Positions 1 through 6,805 of a DNA stretch of 19,257 nt are shown here, piece by piece (the first letter of the stretch is position 1; the number at the start of each line of letters is the position of its first letter). Made by a program: the position numbers and the translations under genes. Under the pieces are notes generated by a model. The model worked only from the letters and a program-made list of their open reading frames with translations, made no database searches and was not told where the DNA came from. Where the stretch lies: assembly GCA_030429685.1 (NCBI GenBank), contig JAUIEY010000012.1, positions 1 through 19,257 on the forward strand, read 5' to 3'. The stretch is from Gammaproteobacteria bacterium. GTDB taxonomy: Bacteria; Pseudomonadota; Gammaproteobacteria; Steroidobacterales; GCA-2729495.

Positions 1-247
1 CGAGGTTGCCGAGCTTAAAGAAGTGATGAAGAAGTCGAATCGTATCGGCATGAACACCTTCGACCAGGCATTGTTTGATCTTTTCGAGGCCGGCCACATC
101 AGCTACGAAGATGCGCTGAAAAATGCGGACTCGAAGAACGAAGTGCGGCTGCGTATCAAGCTGGAGAGCAAACGTGCCGAGACCGACCCCACTTCGGTGG
201 ACGAAGGGCTCGACCTGGTTGAAGAGGAGGGCGCGACGCTGAAATAG
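1..247 (+). CDS. pilU: PilU-like type IV pilus retraction ATPase, C-terminal end only (5' truncated by the window)
   Basis: The reading frame is open from base 2 and ends at a TAG at 245-247, so only about the last 81 residues are visible. They carry the distal C-terminal signature of PilT/PilU secretion ATPases: a GMNTFDQALFDLFEAG stretch, then an ISYEDALKNADS segment and a RLRIKLES run. This ending, with its acidic tail, resembles what I recall of P. aeruginosa PilU more than the shorter PilT tail. PilT/PilU are cytoplasmic hexameric motors that depolymerise type IV pili. The catalytic core (Walker A and B boxes) lies outside the window, so PilT cannot be fully excluded. A second family member follows 38 bases downstream on the same strand, suggesting a pil ATPase operon with pilT probably further upstream. 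Confidence 0.8.
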   Translation, partial: EVAELKEVMKKSNRIGMNTFDQALFDLFEAGHISYEDALKNADSKNEVRLRIKLESKRAETDPTSVDEGLDLVEEEGATLK

Positions 248-285
248 GCGTCGCTGGTATCCGGAGTGCAGGTAACTAGCTACCT

Positions 286-1341
286 ATGAACGTACAACCT
301 TTGTTCAAACTGATGGTCGAGAAGCATGCTTCTGACCTGTTTTTTACCTGCTACGCACCGGTAAAAATCAAGATTGACGGCAAAATCATGCCCGTCAACA
401 AGCTGGAGTTGACGCCAAAGATGGTCAAGCAGGCCGCCATGGAACTCATGGACGAAGACCAGCTGGAAGAATTCAGCCGCGAAATGGAAATCGATTTCGC
501 CATCTCCAAGCCCGGACTGGGGCGTTTCCGCGTAAATATTTTTCAGCAGCGCGGCAACATCGGCATGGTATTGCGCTATATCAGCTCGGACTTGCCAGAT
601 CTGGACGCACTGCAGATGCCGCAGTTGATCAAAGAACTGGTGATGTTCAAGCGCGGCCTGATTCTGATGGTGGGTGCCACCGGTTGCGGTAAATCAACCA
701 CGCTGGCCGGCATGATCAACTATCGCAATGAGAAAACCTCCGCGCATATCATCACCATTGAAGACCCCATCGAATTTCTGCATCCGAACAAGCGCTCGAT
801 TGTTAATCAGCGCGAAGTCGGTATTGATACCAAGTCCTATGACCGGGCGCTCAAAAGCGCCATGCGCGAGGCTCCCGACGTGATTCTGATCGGCGAGATC
901 CGTGATCGCGAGTCCATGGAGGCAGCCATGCGGCTGGCAGGTACCGGCCACCTGGTTATCTCCACCCTGCATGCCAACAATGCACCGGAAGCGCTGGACC
1001 GGATCATTAACATGTTCCCGATGGATCAGCACCGCCAGGTCTTTATGGACATGTCGCAATATCTGCGCGCCATTATTTCGCAGCGGCTGGTGCGCAGTGT
1101 TGACGGCAAGCGCGTTGCCGCCGTTGAAGTCATGCTGAACACACCGCATGTCGCGGAGCTGGTGAACCGGGGTGAAATCGCCCAGGTCAAGGAAGCGTTT
1201 GCGACCAGTACCGAGTCCGGTATGCAGACCTTTGACAGGGCGCTGCTGGAACTTTACAAGGCGGGTCGCATCAGCATGGACGAAGCGCTGGCCAATGCGG
1301 ATTCGCGTTCCAACCTGGAAGCATCCATACACTTCAGCTGA
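286..1341 (+). CDS. pilU: PilT/PilU-family type IV pilus ATPase (second PilU-like paralogue)
   Basis: Complete 351-residue P-loop secretion ATPase expected to act in the cytoplasm at the pilus base and power or assist pilus retraction. It has an N-terminal PAS-like region with the family's ASDLFF motif, a Walker A box GATGCGKST at residues 130-138, an acidic Asp box around TIEDPIEF, a Walker B segment DVILIGEIRD at 198-207 with the catalytic-type Glu at 204, and a His box around TGHLVISTLHANN with His229. The C-terminal region reads HVAELVNRGEIAQ, not the AIRNLIRE motif typical of PilT, and the VGATG and ISTLHANN wording is PilU-like. The tail repeats the GMQTFDRALLELYKAG and DEALANADS pattern of the upstream gene, so the two are paralogues. 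No convincing Shine-Dalgarno sequence precedes the ATG. It ends 18 bases from the convergent pyrK-like gene. All ATPase motifs look intact. Confidence 0.9.
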   Translation: MNVQPLFKLMVEKHASDLFFTCYAPVKIKIDGKIMPVNKLELTPKMVKQAAMELMDEDQLEEFSREMEIDFAISKPGLGRFRVNIFQQRGNIGMVLRYISSDLPDLDALQMPQLIKELVMFKRGLILMVGATGCGKSTTLAGMINYRNEKTSAHIITIEDPIEFLHPNKRSIVNQREVGIDTKSYDRALKSAMREAPDVILIGEIRDRESMEAAMRLAGTGHLVISTLHANNAPEALDRIINMFPMDQHRQVFMDMSQYLRAIISQRLVRSVDGKRVAAVEVMLNTPHVAELVNRGEIAQVKEAFATSTESGMQTFDRALLELYKAGRISMDEALANADSRSNLEASIHFS

Positions 1342-1344
1342 TTC

Positions 1345-1358
1345 CCGGCTGTTGCCGG
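1345..1358. terminator. Small GC hairpin between convergent stop codons
   Basis: A perfect 5-bp inverted repeat, CCGGC-TGTT-GCCGG, fills the 18-base gap between the stop of the plus-strand PilU-like gene and the stop of the minus-strand pyrK-like gene. The position suits a bidirectional terminator. However, the stem is short and there is no T-tract on either side, so intrinsic termination is uncertain and the hairpin may be chance. Confidence 0.3.
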
Positions 1359-1359
1359 T

Positions 1360-2253
1360 TCAGTCAGGCGGATAAATTGCCTCGGCTGCGAACACCGGAC
1401 CGTCCACGCAGACCCGTTTCATGGCGGTTCCTTCAGGCCCGTATACCGGGACCGTGCAGCCGGCACAGCCGCCTACCGCACAGGCCATGAACTCTTCCAG
1501 GCACAGCTGACAGTCAACGTTGAACTCGCGTGCTACCTGTGCGGCTGCTGCGAGCATAGGCTCCGGACCGCAGGCAAACATTTCGGTCGCGGCACGCTGC
1601 GCGGTGCTGAGCGTGGCCAGCCATTGGCGCGCCAGTTCGGTCACATAGCCTTTGTATACGCCCGGGTAGCCCTGCAGGCTGGCCAGCCGGGACGGCATAC
1701 CGAGGTCTTCAAGTTCGCTCAGACCGTGCGTAGCACCTGCATCCAGACCGTTTGCAGCCAGCGCAGACGCCTGCACCGGGAACGGAACCGGCACCTCCGA
1801 ACCCATCAAAACCAGCGAGTCCTGCTTGTCCAGAGCATCGCCGGCAGCAAGTTGCGCGGCCAGAAACAGCATGGGCGGCACCCCGACACCGCCGCCAACC
1901 ATTAATTTGCGCGGTTTGTCGGCCGTCGTTTGGAAGCCATTGCCGATCGGGCCAAGGATGCTCAGGCGCGCACCTGCCGGCTGCCGGCTCAGCGCCTGCA
2001 AACCCCGGCCAACAATTTTGTAGAGGAACTCGACGTGACCGCTGACCGGGTCGGCGGCCATGATGGAAAGCGGCCGGCGCATCGGGATGTCGGCGTCGCA
2101 GCGAATGTGCGCAAAACTGCCCGCGGTTGCCGTGCGCGCGCACTCCGGTGCCCGCACGGTCAGTACAAACTGCTCGCCCGGGTGCGCGGTGTGCGCGATG
2201 ATTTCAGCATCTTCGAGGTGGATGGTGCCGCGATGCGTCTGCTGCCCGGTCAT
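1360..2253 (-). CDS. PyrK-like FAD/[2Fe-2S] electron-transfer subunit (dihydroorotate dehydrogenase electron transfer subunit family)
   Basis: A 297-residue flavoprotein of the ferredoxin-NADP reductase superfamily. An N-terminal beta-barrel holds the FAD-binding RRPLS motif near residues 59-63. A NAD-binding fold follows with the glycine-rich GGGVGVPPM at about 120-128. A C-terminal iron-sulfur motif has Cys258, Cys263, Cys266 and Cys282 in the PyrK arrangement LEEFMACAVGGCAGC ... CVDGPVF. PyrK normally passes electrons from the catalytic PyrD (class 1B dihydroorotate dehydrogenase) to NAD+. No pyrD-type gene lies beside it; its partner is either elsewhere or different. The ATG overlaps the pyrB stop as ATGA, so the two genes are translationally coupled and pyrimidine synthesis is the likely context. 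In P. aeruginosa this slot after pyrB holds the pseudo-dihydroorotase pyrC'. Fold assignment is secure; electron partner and substrate are inference. Confidence 0.85.
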   Translation of the reverse strand: MTGQQTHRGTIHLEDAEIIAHTAHPGEQFVLTVRAPECARTATAGSFAHIRCDADIPMRRPLSIMAADPVSGHVEFLYKIVGRGLQALSRQPAGARLSILGPIGNGFQTTADKPRKLMVGGGVGVPPMLFLAAQLAAGDALDKQDSLVLMGSEVPVPFPVQASALAANGLDAGATHGLSELEDLGMPSRLASLQGYPGVYKGYVTELARQWLATLSTAQRAATEMFACGPEPMLAAAAQVAREFNVDCQLCLEEFMACAVGGCAGCTVPVYGPEGTAMKRVCVDGPVFAAEAIYPPD

Positions 2254-3224
2254 GGAAGCCGCGCTTCCGTGACTGCTGCAAGTACCGCCATGCGCACTGC
2301 TACGCCATTGTGCACCTGCCGGGTCACCACCGATTGCGGGCCGTCGGCTACCGGTCCGGAAATTTCCACGTCGCGATTCATCGGTCCGGGATGCATGACA
2401 ATCGCATCGGGTCTGGCCAGTTGCAGCCGGGCCTCGGTGAGTCCGTACTGCTGGTGGTACTCCATGCTGGTCATCAGGCTGGATTTTTCCTTGATGCGTT
2501 CGCGTTGAATGCGCAGTGCCATGACGACGTCAGCCCCGGTGACCGCGCTGTCAATGTCGCTGGTCAGCAGCGCGTCCGGATACAGTTCCGGATCTGCCGC
2601 CAGCCCTTCCGGTGATACCAGCCGCAACTCGTTGTTGCCCATGATGGCAAGACCCTCGGACAGCGACCGGGCTACCCGTGAATGGGCGATATCGCCGATA
2701 ACCGTTACTGTCAGTCCGTCGAGCGTCCCCTTGGCCTGACGGATGGTCATCAGGTCCAGTAACCCCTGGGTGGGGTGTGACACATCGGCCTCACCGGCAT
2801 TCAGCACGCTCACCGCGGGAATCACATTCTCGGTGATGTACTCGGGTATTCCGGCGCTGGCGTCGCGCACGACAAACACGTCAACCTGCATAGCCTGCAG
2901 GGTATAGATGGTGTCCAGCAGGCTTTCGCCCTTGGTGCGCGAGGACATGTTGACATCAAGGTTGAGCACATCGGCACTGAGCCGTTTGGCGGCCAGTTCA
3001 AATGAAGCGCGCGTGCGTGTGCTGGGTTCGAAAAACAGGTTGGCCACGGTGCGTCCCCGCAGCAGGTCATCACGTGCCGGCGGCTTGCCGACGGCGGTCT
3101 GAAAGCCTGCGGCGCGATCCAGCAGGTTGGTAATAAACGACTTGCTCAGGCCCTGCAGTCGCAGCAGGTGCCGCAAACGGCCCGCCTTATCCAGTTGGGC
3201 GTCGAGCTTGCCGGTGTCGTTCAT
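2250..3224 (-). CDS. pyrB: Aspartate carbamoyltransferase catalytic subunit
   Basis: Catalyses carbamoyl phosphate plus L-aspartate to N-carbamoyl-L-aspartate, the committed step of pyrimidine synthesis. The 324-residue protein has the carbamoyl-phosphate signature FEPSTRTR with STRTR at residues 68-72, the SRTKGE loop at 95-100 supplying the active-site Ser and Lys, SHPTQG, HSRVARS, LRIQRERI and HPGPMNR. I chose the ATG at 3224 (protein beginning MNDTGK). It lies 10 bases after the ruvX stop, behind a GGGGA ribosome-binding sequence; an open extension to 3302 would run back into ruvX and has no family support. The roughly 30 residues before the core resemble the N-terminal extension of Pseudomonas-type (class A) enzymes, where it contributes to UTP control and contact with PyrC'. 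Neither pyrR nor pyrC' is adjacent here. The stop overlaps the start of the pyrK-like gene by 4 bases. Confidence 0.95.
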   Translation of the reverse strand: MNDTGKLDAQLDKAGRLRHLLRLQGLSKSFITNLLDRAAGFQTAVGKPPARDDLLRGRTVANLFFEPSTRTRASFELAAKRLSADVLNLDVNMSSRTKGESLLDTIYTLQAMQVDVFVVRDASAGIPEYITENVIPAVSVLNAGEADVSHPTQGLLDLMTIRQAKGTLDGLTVTVIGDIAHSRVARSLSEGLAIMGNNELRLVSPEGLAADPELYPDALLTSDIDSAVTGADVVMALRIQRERIKEKSSLMTSMEYHQQYGLTEARLQLARPDAIVMHPGPMNRDVEISGPVADGPQSVVTRQVHNGVAVRMAVLAAVTEARLP

Positions 3225-3234
3225 TGAGTCCCCG

Positions 3235-3693
3235 TCAGGAATTATTGCCGTTATCGCGTAGCCAGCTTTCCGCAATGATGGCAGCGGCCAGGCTGTCGAC
3301 ATCGGCTTTTTTAATTCGTTTGTTGCGCATCCCGCTTTGGCGTTGTTGCTTCAGCCGGGCCTCCGCTTCGGCGGAAGTATACCTCTCATCCATGAATTTG
3401 ACCCGCAGTTCATAGCGCTGCTCAAGCAGCGCGCCGAATTCACGCACGCGCTGAGTCATGGGTGATTCGGTCAGGTCGCTGTTGAATGGCAACCCCAGTA
3501 TCAACAGCTGCGGTTGCCATTCGCGCATCAGGTTGTCGAGTTGCGCCCAGTCCGGTTCACCGTCGTGCGCACTGACAGTGGTGAGCGGTGTGGCGGTTCC
3601 GGTTAGCGGGGTTGCAGTGGCGACACCGATTCTGCGCAGGCCGAAATCCAGCGCCAGCAAAGTGCCGGCGGGATTGTGAGCAAAGTCATTCAA
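3235..3693 (-). CDS. ruvX: RuvX/YqgF RNase H-fold putative Holliday junction resolvase / pre-16S rRNA nuclease
   Basis: A 152-residue RNase H-like protein; E. coli YqgF has 138. It is implicated in maturing the 5' end of 16S rRNA and was named for similarity to Holliday junction resolvases. Visible family motifs are LALDFGLRRIGVA with the first catalytic-type Asp at 16, ILGLPFNSD, FMDERYTSAEAE and KADVDSLAAAIIAESW with a late Asp at 133. The reading frame has no upstream ATG or GTG. The best start is a TTG at 3693, seven bases after the yqgE stop, with no strong Shine-Dalgarno sequence; the next in-frame Met is far inside the domain. This suggests translation coupled to yqgE. The yqgE-ruvX pairing is widely conserved in gammaproteobacteria, which supports both calls. 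Confidence 0.93.
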   Translation of the reverse strand: MNDFAHNPAGTLLALDFGLRRIGVATATPLTGTATPLTTVSAHDGEPDWAQLDNLMREWQPQLLILGLPFNSDLTESPMTQRVREFGALLEQRYELRVKFMDERYTSAEAEARLKQQRQSGMRNKRIKKADVDSLAAAIIAESWLRDNGNNS

Positions 3694-3700
3694 GTGTCTG

Positions 3701-4264
3701 TCAGGCGCTGCCCGGATTGAGCATCAGGCTGGAAGGCTCGATACCTATGGACTGCGCGGCGGCCCGCCAGCGTTGCTCCACCGGGGTTGCAAATACCAGC
3801 TCGCGCGATGCCGGCACGGTGAGCCAGGCATTCTGGCGGATTTCCTCTTCCAGTTGCCCGGCACCCCAGCCGGCGTAACCCAGCGCCATCAGCAGCCGCT
3901 TCGGGCCGTTGCCTTCGGCAAGGTCGGTGAGAATGTCCCGCGAGGTGGTGACAAAGATGGAATGACCCACGTCCGTGGTGCCTTCCCAGTTGTGGTCAGT
4001 CTCGTGCAGCACAAAACCGCGTTCCGAATGCACCGGTCCGCCGCGCAGTACCGGCTGCGACAGCATCTCGCTGGCCGCGCTGTGCAGCGACAACTGTTCC
4101 AGCACATCGCCGAGTTCCATATCCAGCGGCCGGTTGATGGTGATGCCGAGCGCGCCCTGTGCGCTGTGTTCGCAAATATAGGTAACCGAATGCTCGAAAT
4201 TCGGATCCACCATGTTCGGCATGGCGACCAGCAGGTGTCCGGCCAGTGAGTGAGTGGTTTCCAT
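3701..4264 (-). CDS. yqgE: YqgE/AlgH family protein (DUF179)
   Basis: A 187-residue cytoplasmic protein of the UPF0301/DUF179 family, the same length as E. coli YqgE as I recall it. Family hallmarks are the N-terminal LVAMPNMVDPNFEHSV segment, the GALGITINRPL motif, and the PVLRGGPVHSERGFVLHE block. A C-terminal ALGYAGWGAGQLEEEI motif completes the set. No enzymatic activity is established; the Pseudomonas homologue was named algH for an effect on alginate. The start ATG lies 24 bases after the tonB-like stop with only a weak AAAG upstream. It sits just before ruvX, the usual neighbour. Nothing looks truncated. Confidence 0.94.
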   Translation of the reverse strand: METTHSLAGHLLVAMPNMVDPNFEHSVTYICEHSAQGALGITINRPLDMELGDVLEQLSLHSAASEMLSQPVLRGGPVHSERGFVLHETDHNWEGTTDVGHSIFVTTSRDILTDLAEGNGPKRLLMALGYAGWGAGQLEEEIRQNAWLTVPASRELVFATPVEQRWRAAAQSIGIEPSSLMLNPGSA

Positions 4265-4288
4265 AGGCTTTCTTTACCTGTCGGACAG

Positions 4289-5161
4289 TCAGCGCGTGCG
4301 CATAGTTCCGACCGAGCCGCTGCTGAACTGCCATTCGTAGGAAAACTTTAACGCATCATAATCGTTTCTGAGGTATTCGGGGAACGGATCGAACGGTGCT
4401 GCCAGGCGCAGTATTTCGACCGCAGCCATATCCAGTTCGCGGTTTCCCGAACCGGTCAGAATGATCGCCTCCTGCAAGGTACCGTCGGCCAGAATACTGA
4501 CTTCCAGTACCGGGTTGCGATCACCGACCCGGCTCGCTGCGGCGCGCGGAAAATTCATGGTGCCGACCCGTTCAATGCGGCGTTTCCAGCCATCCAGATA
4601 GGTAGCGATGCGGGATTCGCGGGTATTGGCGCTGACGATCAGCTCGCGCGGTTTGGCGCCCTGCAGAACAGTTTGCGAGTCGGGCATGGCGAGTATTTCC
4701 ACGCTGTTGGCTGCCCCGGCCATCCCCGTGCGCTGAAGCATTTCCTCACTGCTGTCACGGCGTTGCTCCGACAGGGCACCGGCGTCGGCGCGGCGCGCAT
4801 ACAGTCGTTGCTCAGCGGAATCCTGTTGTTGCCGGGTTTGTTGCTGCTGCTCGCTGCCGTCCTGCTCGGGGCCGGGTGCCACCGGCATGGCATCGCGCCC
4901 GTAGGCCACGCGCAGACCGCTGTCGTCGGTGGTATTGCCGGAGCCGGCGAGATTCTGCTGGGCCAGGTACTCGGCATCATTACTGTCCGGACGTGCGTCA
5001 AACTCGCGTGCCAGCAGTACCACTTCCATGGAAGTGGCCGGTGTTCCGGTGCTGAACAGATCGCCGTCGGTGAAGCTGACACCAAGGATCAGCACGCCAT
5101 GGAACAGGGCGGCGACGAACAGCATGGTGTTCAGGCGATCGTTGTTTCCGGAGACAGCCAT
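4289..5161 (-). CDS. TonB-family energy transducer (TonB3-like by position)
   Basis: A 290-residue inner-membrane protein with a single N-terminal hydrophobic anchor at about residues 11-30 (MLFVAALFHGVLILGVSF), a long polar periplasmic linker, and a C-terminal TonB domain. That domain contains TMNFPRAAASR, VLEVSILADGTLQEA and GSGNRELDMAAVEI. TonB proteins carry proton-motive-force energy from ExbB/ExbD to outer-membrane receptors. This one differs from classical TonB: the linker has no Pro-Glu/Pro-Lys repeat and instead has a glutamine-rich stretch EQQQQTRQQQDSAEQ, and the usual YP before the domain reads NFP. In P. aeruginosa the gene here between gshB and algH is tonB3, required for twitching and pilus assembly, so a similar role is plausible but inferred. 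No exbB or exbD gene is nearby. It lies 27 bases after the acetyltransferase gene. Confidence 0.82.
   Translation of the reverse strand: MAVSGNNDRLNTMLFVAALFHGVLILGVSFTDGDLFSTGTPATSMEVVLLAREFDARPDSNDAEYLAQQNLAGSGNTTDDSGLRVAYGRDAMPVAPGPEQDGSEQQQQTRQQQDSAEQRLYARRADAGALSEQRRDSSEEMLQRTGMAGAANSVEILAMPDSQTVLQGAKPRELIVSANTRESRIATYLDGWKRRIERVGTMNFPRAAASRVGDRNPVLEVSILADGTLQEAIILTGSGNRELDMAAVEILRLAAPFDPFPEYLRNDYDALKFSYEWQFSSGSVGTMRTR
5020..5037. repeat. Perfect 18-bp palindrome inside the tonB-like gene
   Basis: CCACTTCCATGGAAGTGG reads the same on both strands, 9 bases per arm with no spacer. It lies within codons for the TSMEVV part of the tonB-like protein, just after its membrane anchor. There is no second copy that I noticed and no promoter context. 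A protein-binding site or a chance event are both possible; chance in a window this size is not negligible. Confidence 0.4.
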
Positions 5162-5188
5162 TGGCGACGATTATGCACCAAGTTTTTG

Positions 5189-5704
5189 TTACAGGCCGTC
5201 GAACGCAGCCCTGCCGGTCAGGCCTTCGCGCTTGCCGGTGGGAAACATCACCATAAATGTCTCGGCGGGTATGTTGTCCCACTGGCATTCGATGCCATGG
5301 TCGGCACCGGGTGCGAAACCAAAGCGCGGATAGTAGCCGGCGTGACCGATTACGATCACGAACGGACAGGCCTGTTCCCGCAACAGCTCCAGGCCGGCAA
5401 GCGACAATGCGCTGCCGATGCCCTGTTGCTGACAGGCCGGATCCACGGCCAGTTGCCCAAGGCCCATGCCTGCCACCGGGCCGGCGGGGCTGTCCAGCAC
5501 GACCGGGCTGAACAGCACCGTGCCGACTATGTTGCCGTCGCGTTCGGCCACCAGCGAGATGATGTCCTCGCGGCTGGCGCGGAAATCTCTGAAAGCAGCT
5601 GTGCCGCCGTGTTTGGCGAAGGCGCGGGCAACCACCGCCTCGATGGCGGCAAGATCCGCGGGGCGCCGCTGCGGCCGTATCCTGGCCGGGGCGGCGTCGC
5701 TCAT
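5189..5704 (-). CDS. GNAT-family N-acetyltransferase (YhbS-like)
   Basis: A 171-residue protein with a GNAT fold. Residues MGLGQLAVDPACQQQGIGSA form the beta4 strand and the acetyl-CoA pyrophosphate loop (Q-x-x-G-I-G pattern). The segment VIVIGHAGYYPRFGF and the later AETFMVM resemble the YhbS subgroup, in which a G-x-x-x-YYxRFGF element follows the CoA site. Substrate is unknown; small metabolites, tRNA or protein amines are all possible in this family. The start ATG overlaps the gshB stop as ATGA, so it is translationally coupled to gshB and belongs to the same transcript. I do not recall an acetyltransferase at this position in the P. aeruginosa block, so it may be a lineage-specific insertion. 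Base composition looks like its neighbours. Confidence 0.85.
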   Translation of the reverse strand: MSDAAPARIRPQRRPADLAAIEAVVARAFAKHGGTAAFRDFRASREDIISLVAERDGNIVGTVLFSPVVLDSPAGPVAGMGLGQLAVDPACQQQGIGSALSLAGLELLREQACPFVIVIGHAGYYPRFGFAPGADHGIECQWDNIPAETFMVMFPTGKREGLTGRAAFDGL

Positions 5705-6669
5705 GCGGCGTCCCGGCGCGCCGTAACTTCCGCCTCGATGCGTTCCATCAGCGCGGTTGCCAGATTGACGCCGGACAATTTGTGAATCTCGCGGATTCCG
5801 GTCGGGCTGGTTACATTGACTTCGGTCAGGTAGTCGCCAATGACATCCAGCCCGGCAAACAGCACGCCGCGCCGCCGCAGCTCCGGCCCGACACGCTCGC
5901 AGATCCAGCGGTCGCGGTCACTGAGTTCACGCAGTTCGCCGGTCGCGCCCATCACCAGGTTGCCGCGGTTGTCGTCTGCGCCCGGCACCCGGGCCAGCGA
6001 ATAGGCGGGTGTCGCACCGTCCACCAGGATGATGCGTTTGTCGCCTGCGGCGATTTCCGGAATGTAGGTCTGGGCCATGGCATAACCGGTGCCGTCGGCG
6101 GTCAGGGTTTCAAAAATCACGTTGGCATTGTTGTCGCCCGGCGACACCACGAATATGGATTTTCCACCCATGCCGTGCAAAGGCTTTACCACGATGCGGC
6201 CATGCTGCTGCCGGAACTCCCTTAGCTGCCGCATATCGCGGGTGATCAGGGTGGCGGGGCTGCAATCGGGAAACCAGGCGGTGAAGGCTTTTTCGTTGAT
6301 ATCGCGCAGGGCGGCAGGGCGGTTTACCACCAGGCAGCCGGCCAGCTCGGCCCGTTCCAGTATGTAGGTGGCGTAAATGTATTCCATGTCGAAAGGCGGG
6401 TCCTTGCGCATCAGGATGACGTCCAGGTCTGCCAGCGCCATGTCTGCTGCATCGCCAAGTGAGAACCAGTCTTCGGCGTCATCAATAACGGCCAGCGGCC
6501 GCCCGGTGCCGCGAGCCTCGCCCTCGATTACCCGCAGGTCGCCCATTTCCAGGTAAATCAGCTCGTGGCCGCGCGCCTGCGCCTCCAGCAGCATCGCCAG
6601 CGAACTGTCCTTGGCAGGGGTAATCCCGCCGATGGGATCCATGACGATGCCGGTGCGAATCGGGTTCAT
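5701..6669 (-). CDS. gshB: Glutathione synthetase
   Basis: ATP-grasp ligase joining gamma-glutamylcysteine and glycine to give glutathione, the second step of glutathione synthesis in the cytoplasm. The 322 residues compare well with about 316 in E. coli. The N-terminus has the family signature MDPIGGITPAKDSSLAMLLE and a YLEMGDL segment. Further along are RKDPPFDMEYIYATYILE, VVNRPAALRDINEKAF, the ATP-grasp glycine loop VVKPLHGMGGKSIF, and the metal and substrate motif IGDYLTEVNVTSPTGIREI. The ATG at 6669 has a GGAG nine bases upstream, a good ribosome-binding site. It is the first gene of the seven-gene minus-strand run and faces pilG across a divergent promoter region. No missing catalytic element is apparent. 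Confidence 0.96.
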   Translation of the reverse strand: MNPIRTGIVMDPIGGITPAKDSSLAMLLEAQARGHELIYLEMGDLRVIEGEARGTGRPLAVIDDAEDWFSLGDAADMALADLDVILMRKDPPFDMEYIYATYILERAELAGCLVVNRPAALRDINEKAFTAWFPDCSPATLITRDMRQLREFRQQHGRIVVKPLHGMGGKSIFVVSPGDNNANVIFETLTADGTGYAMAQTYIPEIAAGDKRIILVDGATPAYSLARVPGADDNRGNLVMGATGELRELSDRDRWICERVGPELRRRGVLFAGLDVIGDYLTEVNVTSPTGIREIHKLSGVNLATALMERIEAEVTARRDAA

Positions 6670-6746
6670 GAGCCATAACTCCGGAAGTGGGTCTCGAATG
6701 CGGCTATTCTGCCGCAGAGTTGCTGAAATATCAGGCTTTCGCGGGT

Positions 6747-6775
6747 ATTATCGGGGCGTTGTTGTGGGTTGTCGT
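6747..6775 (-). promoter_or_regulatory. Candidate sigma-70 promoter for the gshB operon
   Basis: On the minus strand an ACGACA (-35-like, positions 6775-6770, 4 of 6 matches to consensus) is followed after exactly 17 bases by GATAAT (-10-like, 6752-6747, 5 of 6 matches). Transcription would start near 6740 and give a leader of about 70 bases before gshB. The spacing and the -10 match make it the best candidate in the divergent gap. It is a consensus match only. Confidence 0.42.
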
Positions 6776-6805
6776 AACAGGGTCCGGAAAACCGCCAGAA
6801 GCGCG

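Noticed and set aside
3225..3302. N-terminal extension of pyrB to an upstream start at 3302
   Set aside because: The extra 26 residues would overlap ruvX and have no counterpart in the family; ATG 3224 has a good ribosome-binding sequence.
4673..5785. A 370-codon plus-strand open frame across the tonB-like and GNAT genes
   Set aside because: It is antisense to two well-supported genes and runs through their intergenic gap. Its leucine-rich stretch is simply the complement of the glutamine codons of the TonB-like linker, and it has no ribosome-binding site or recognisable domain.
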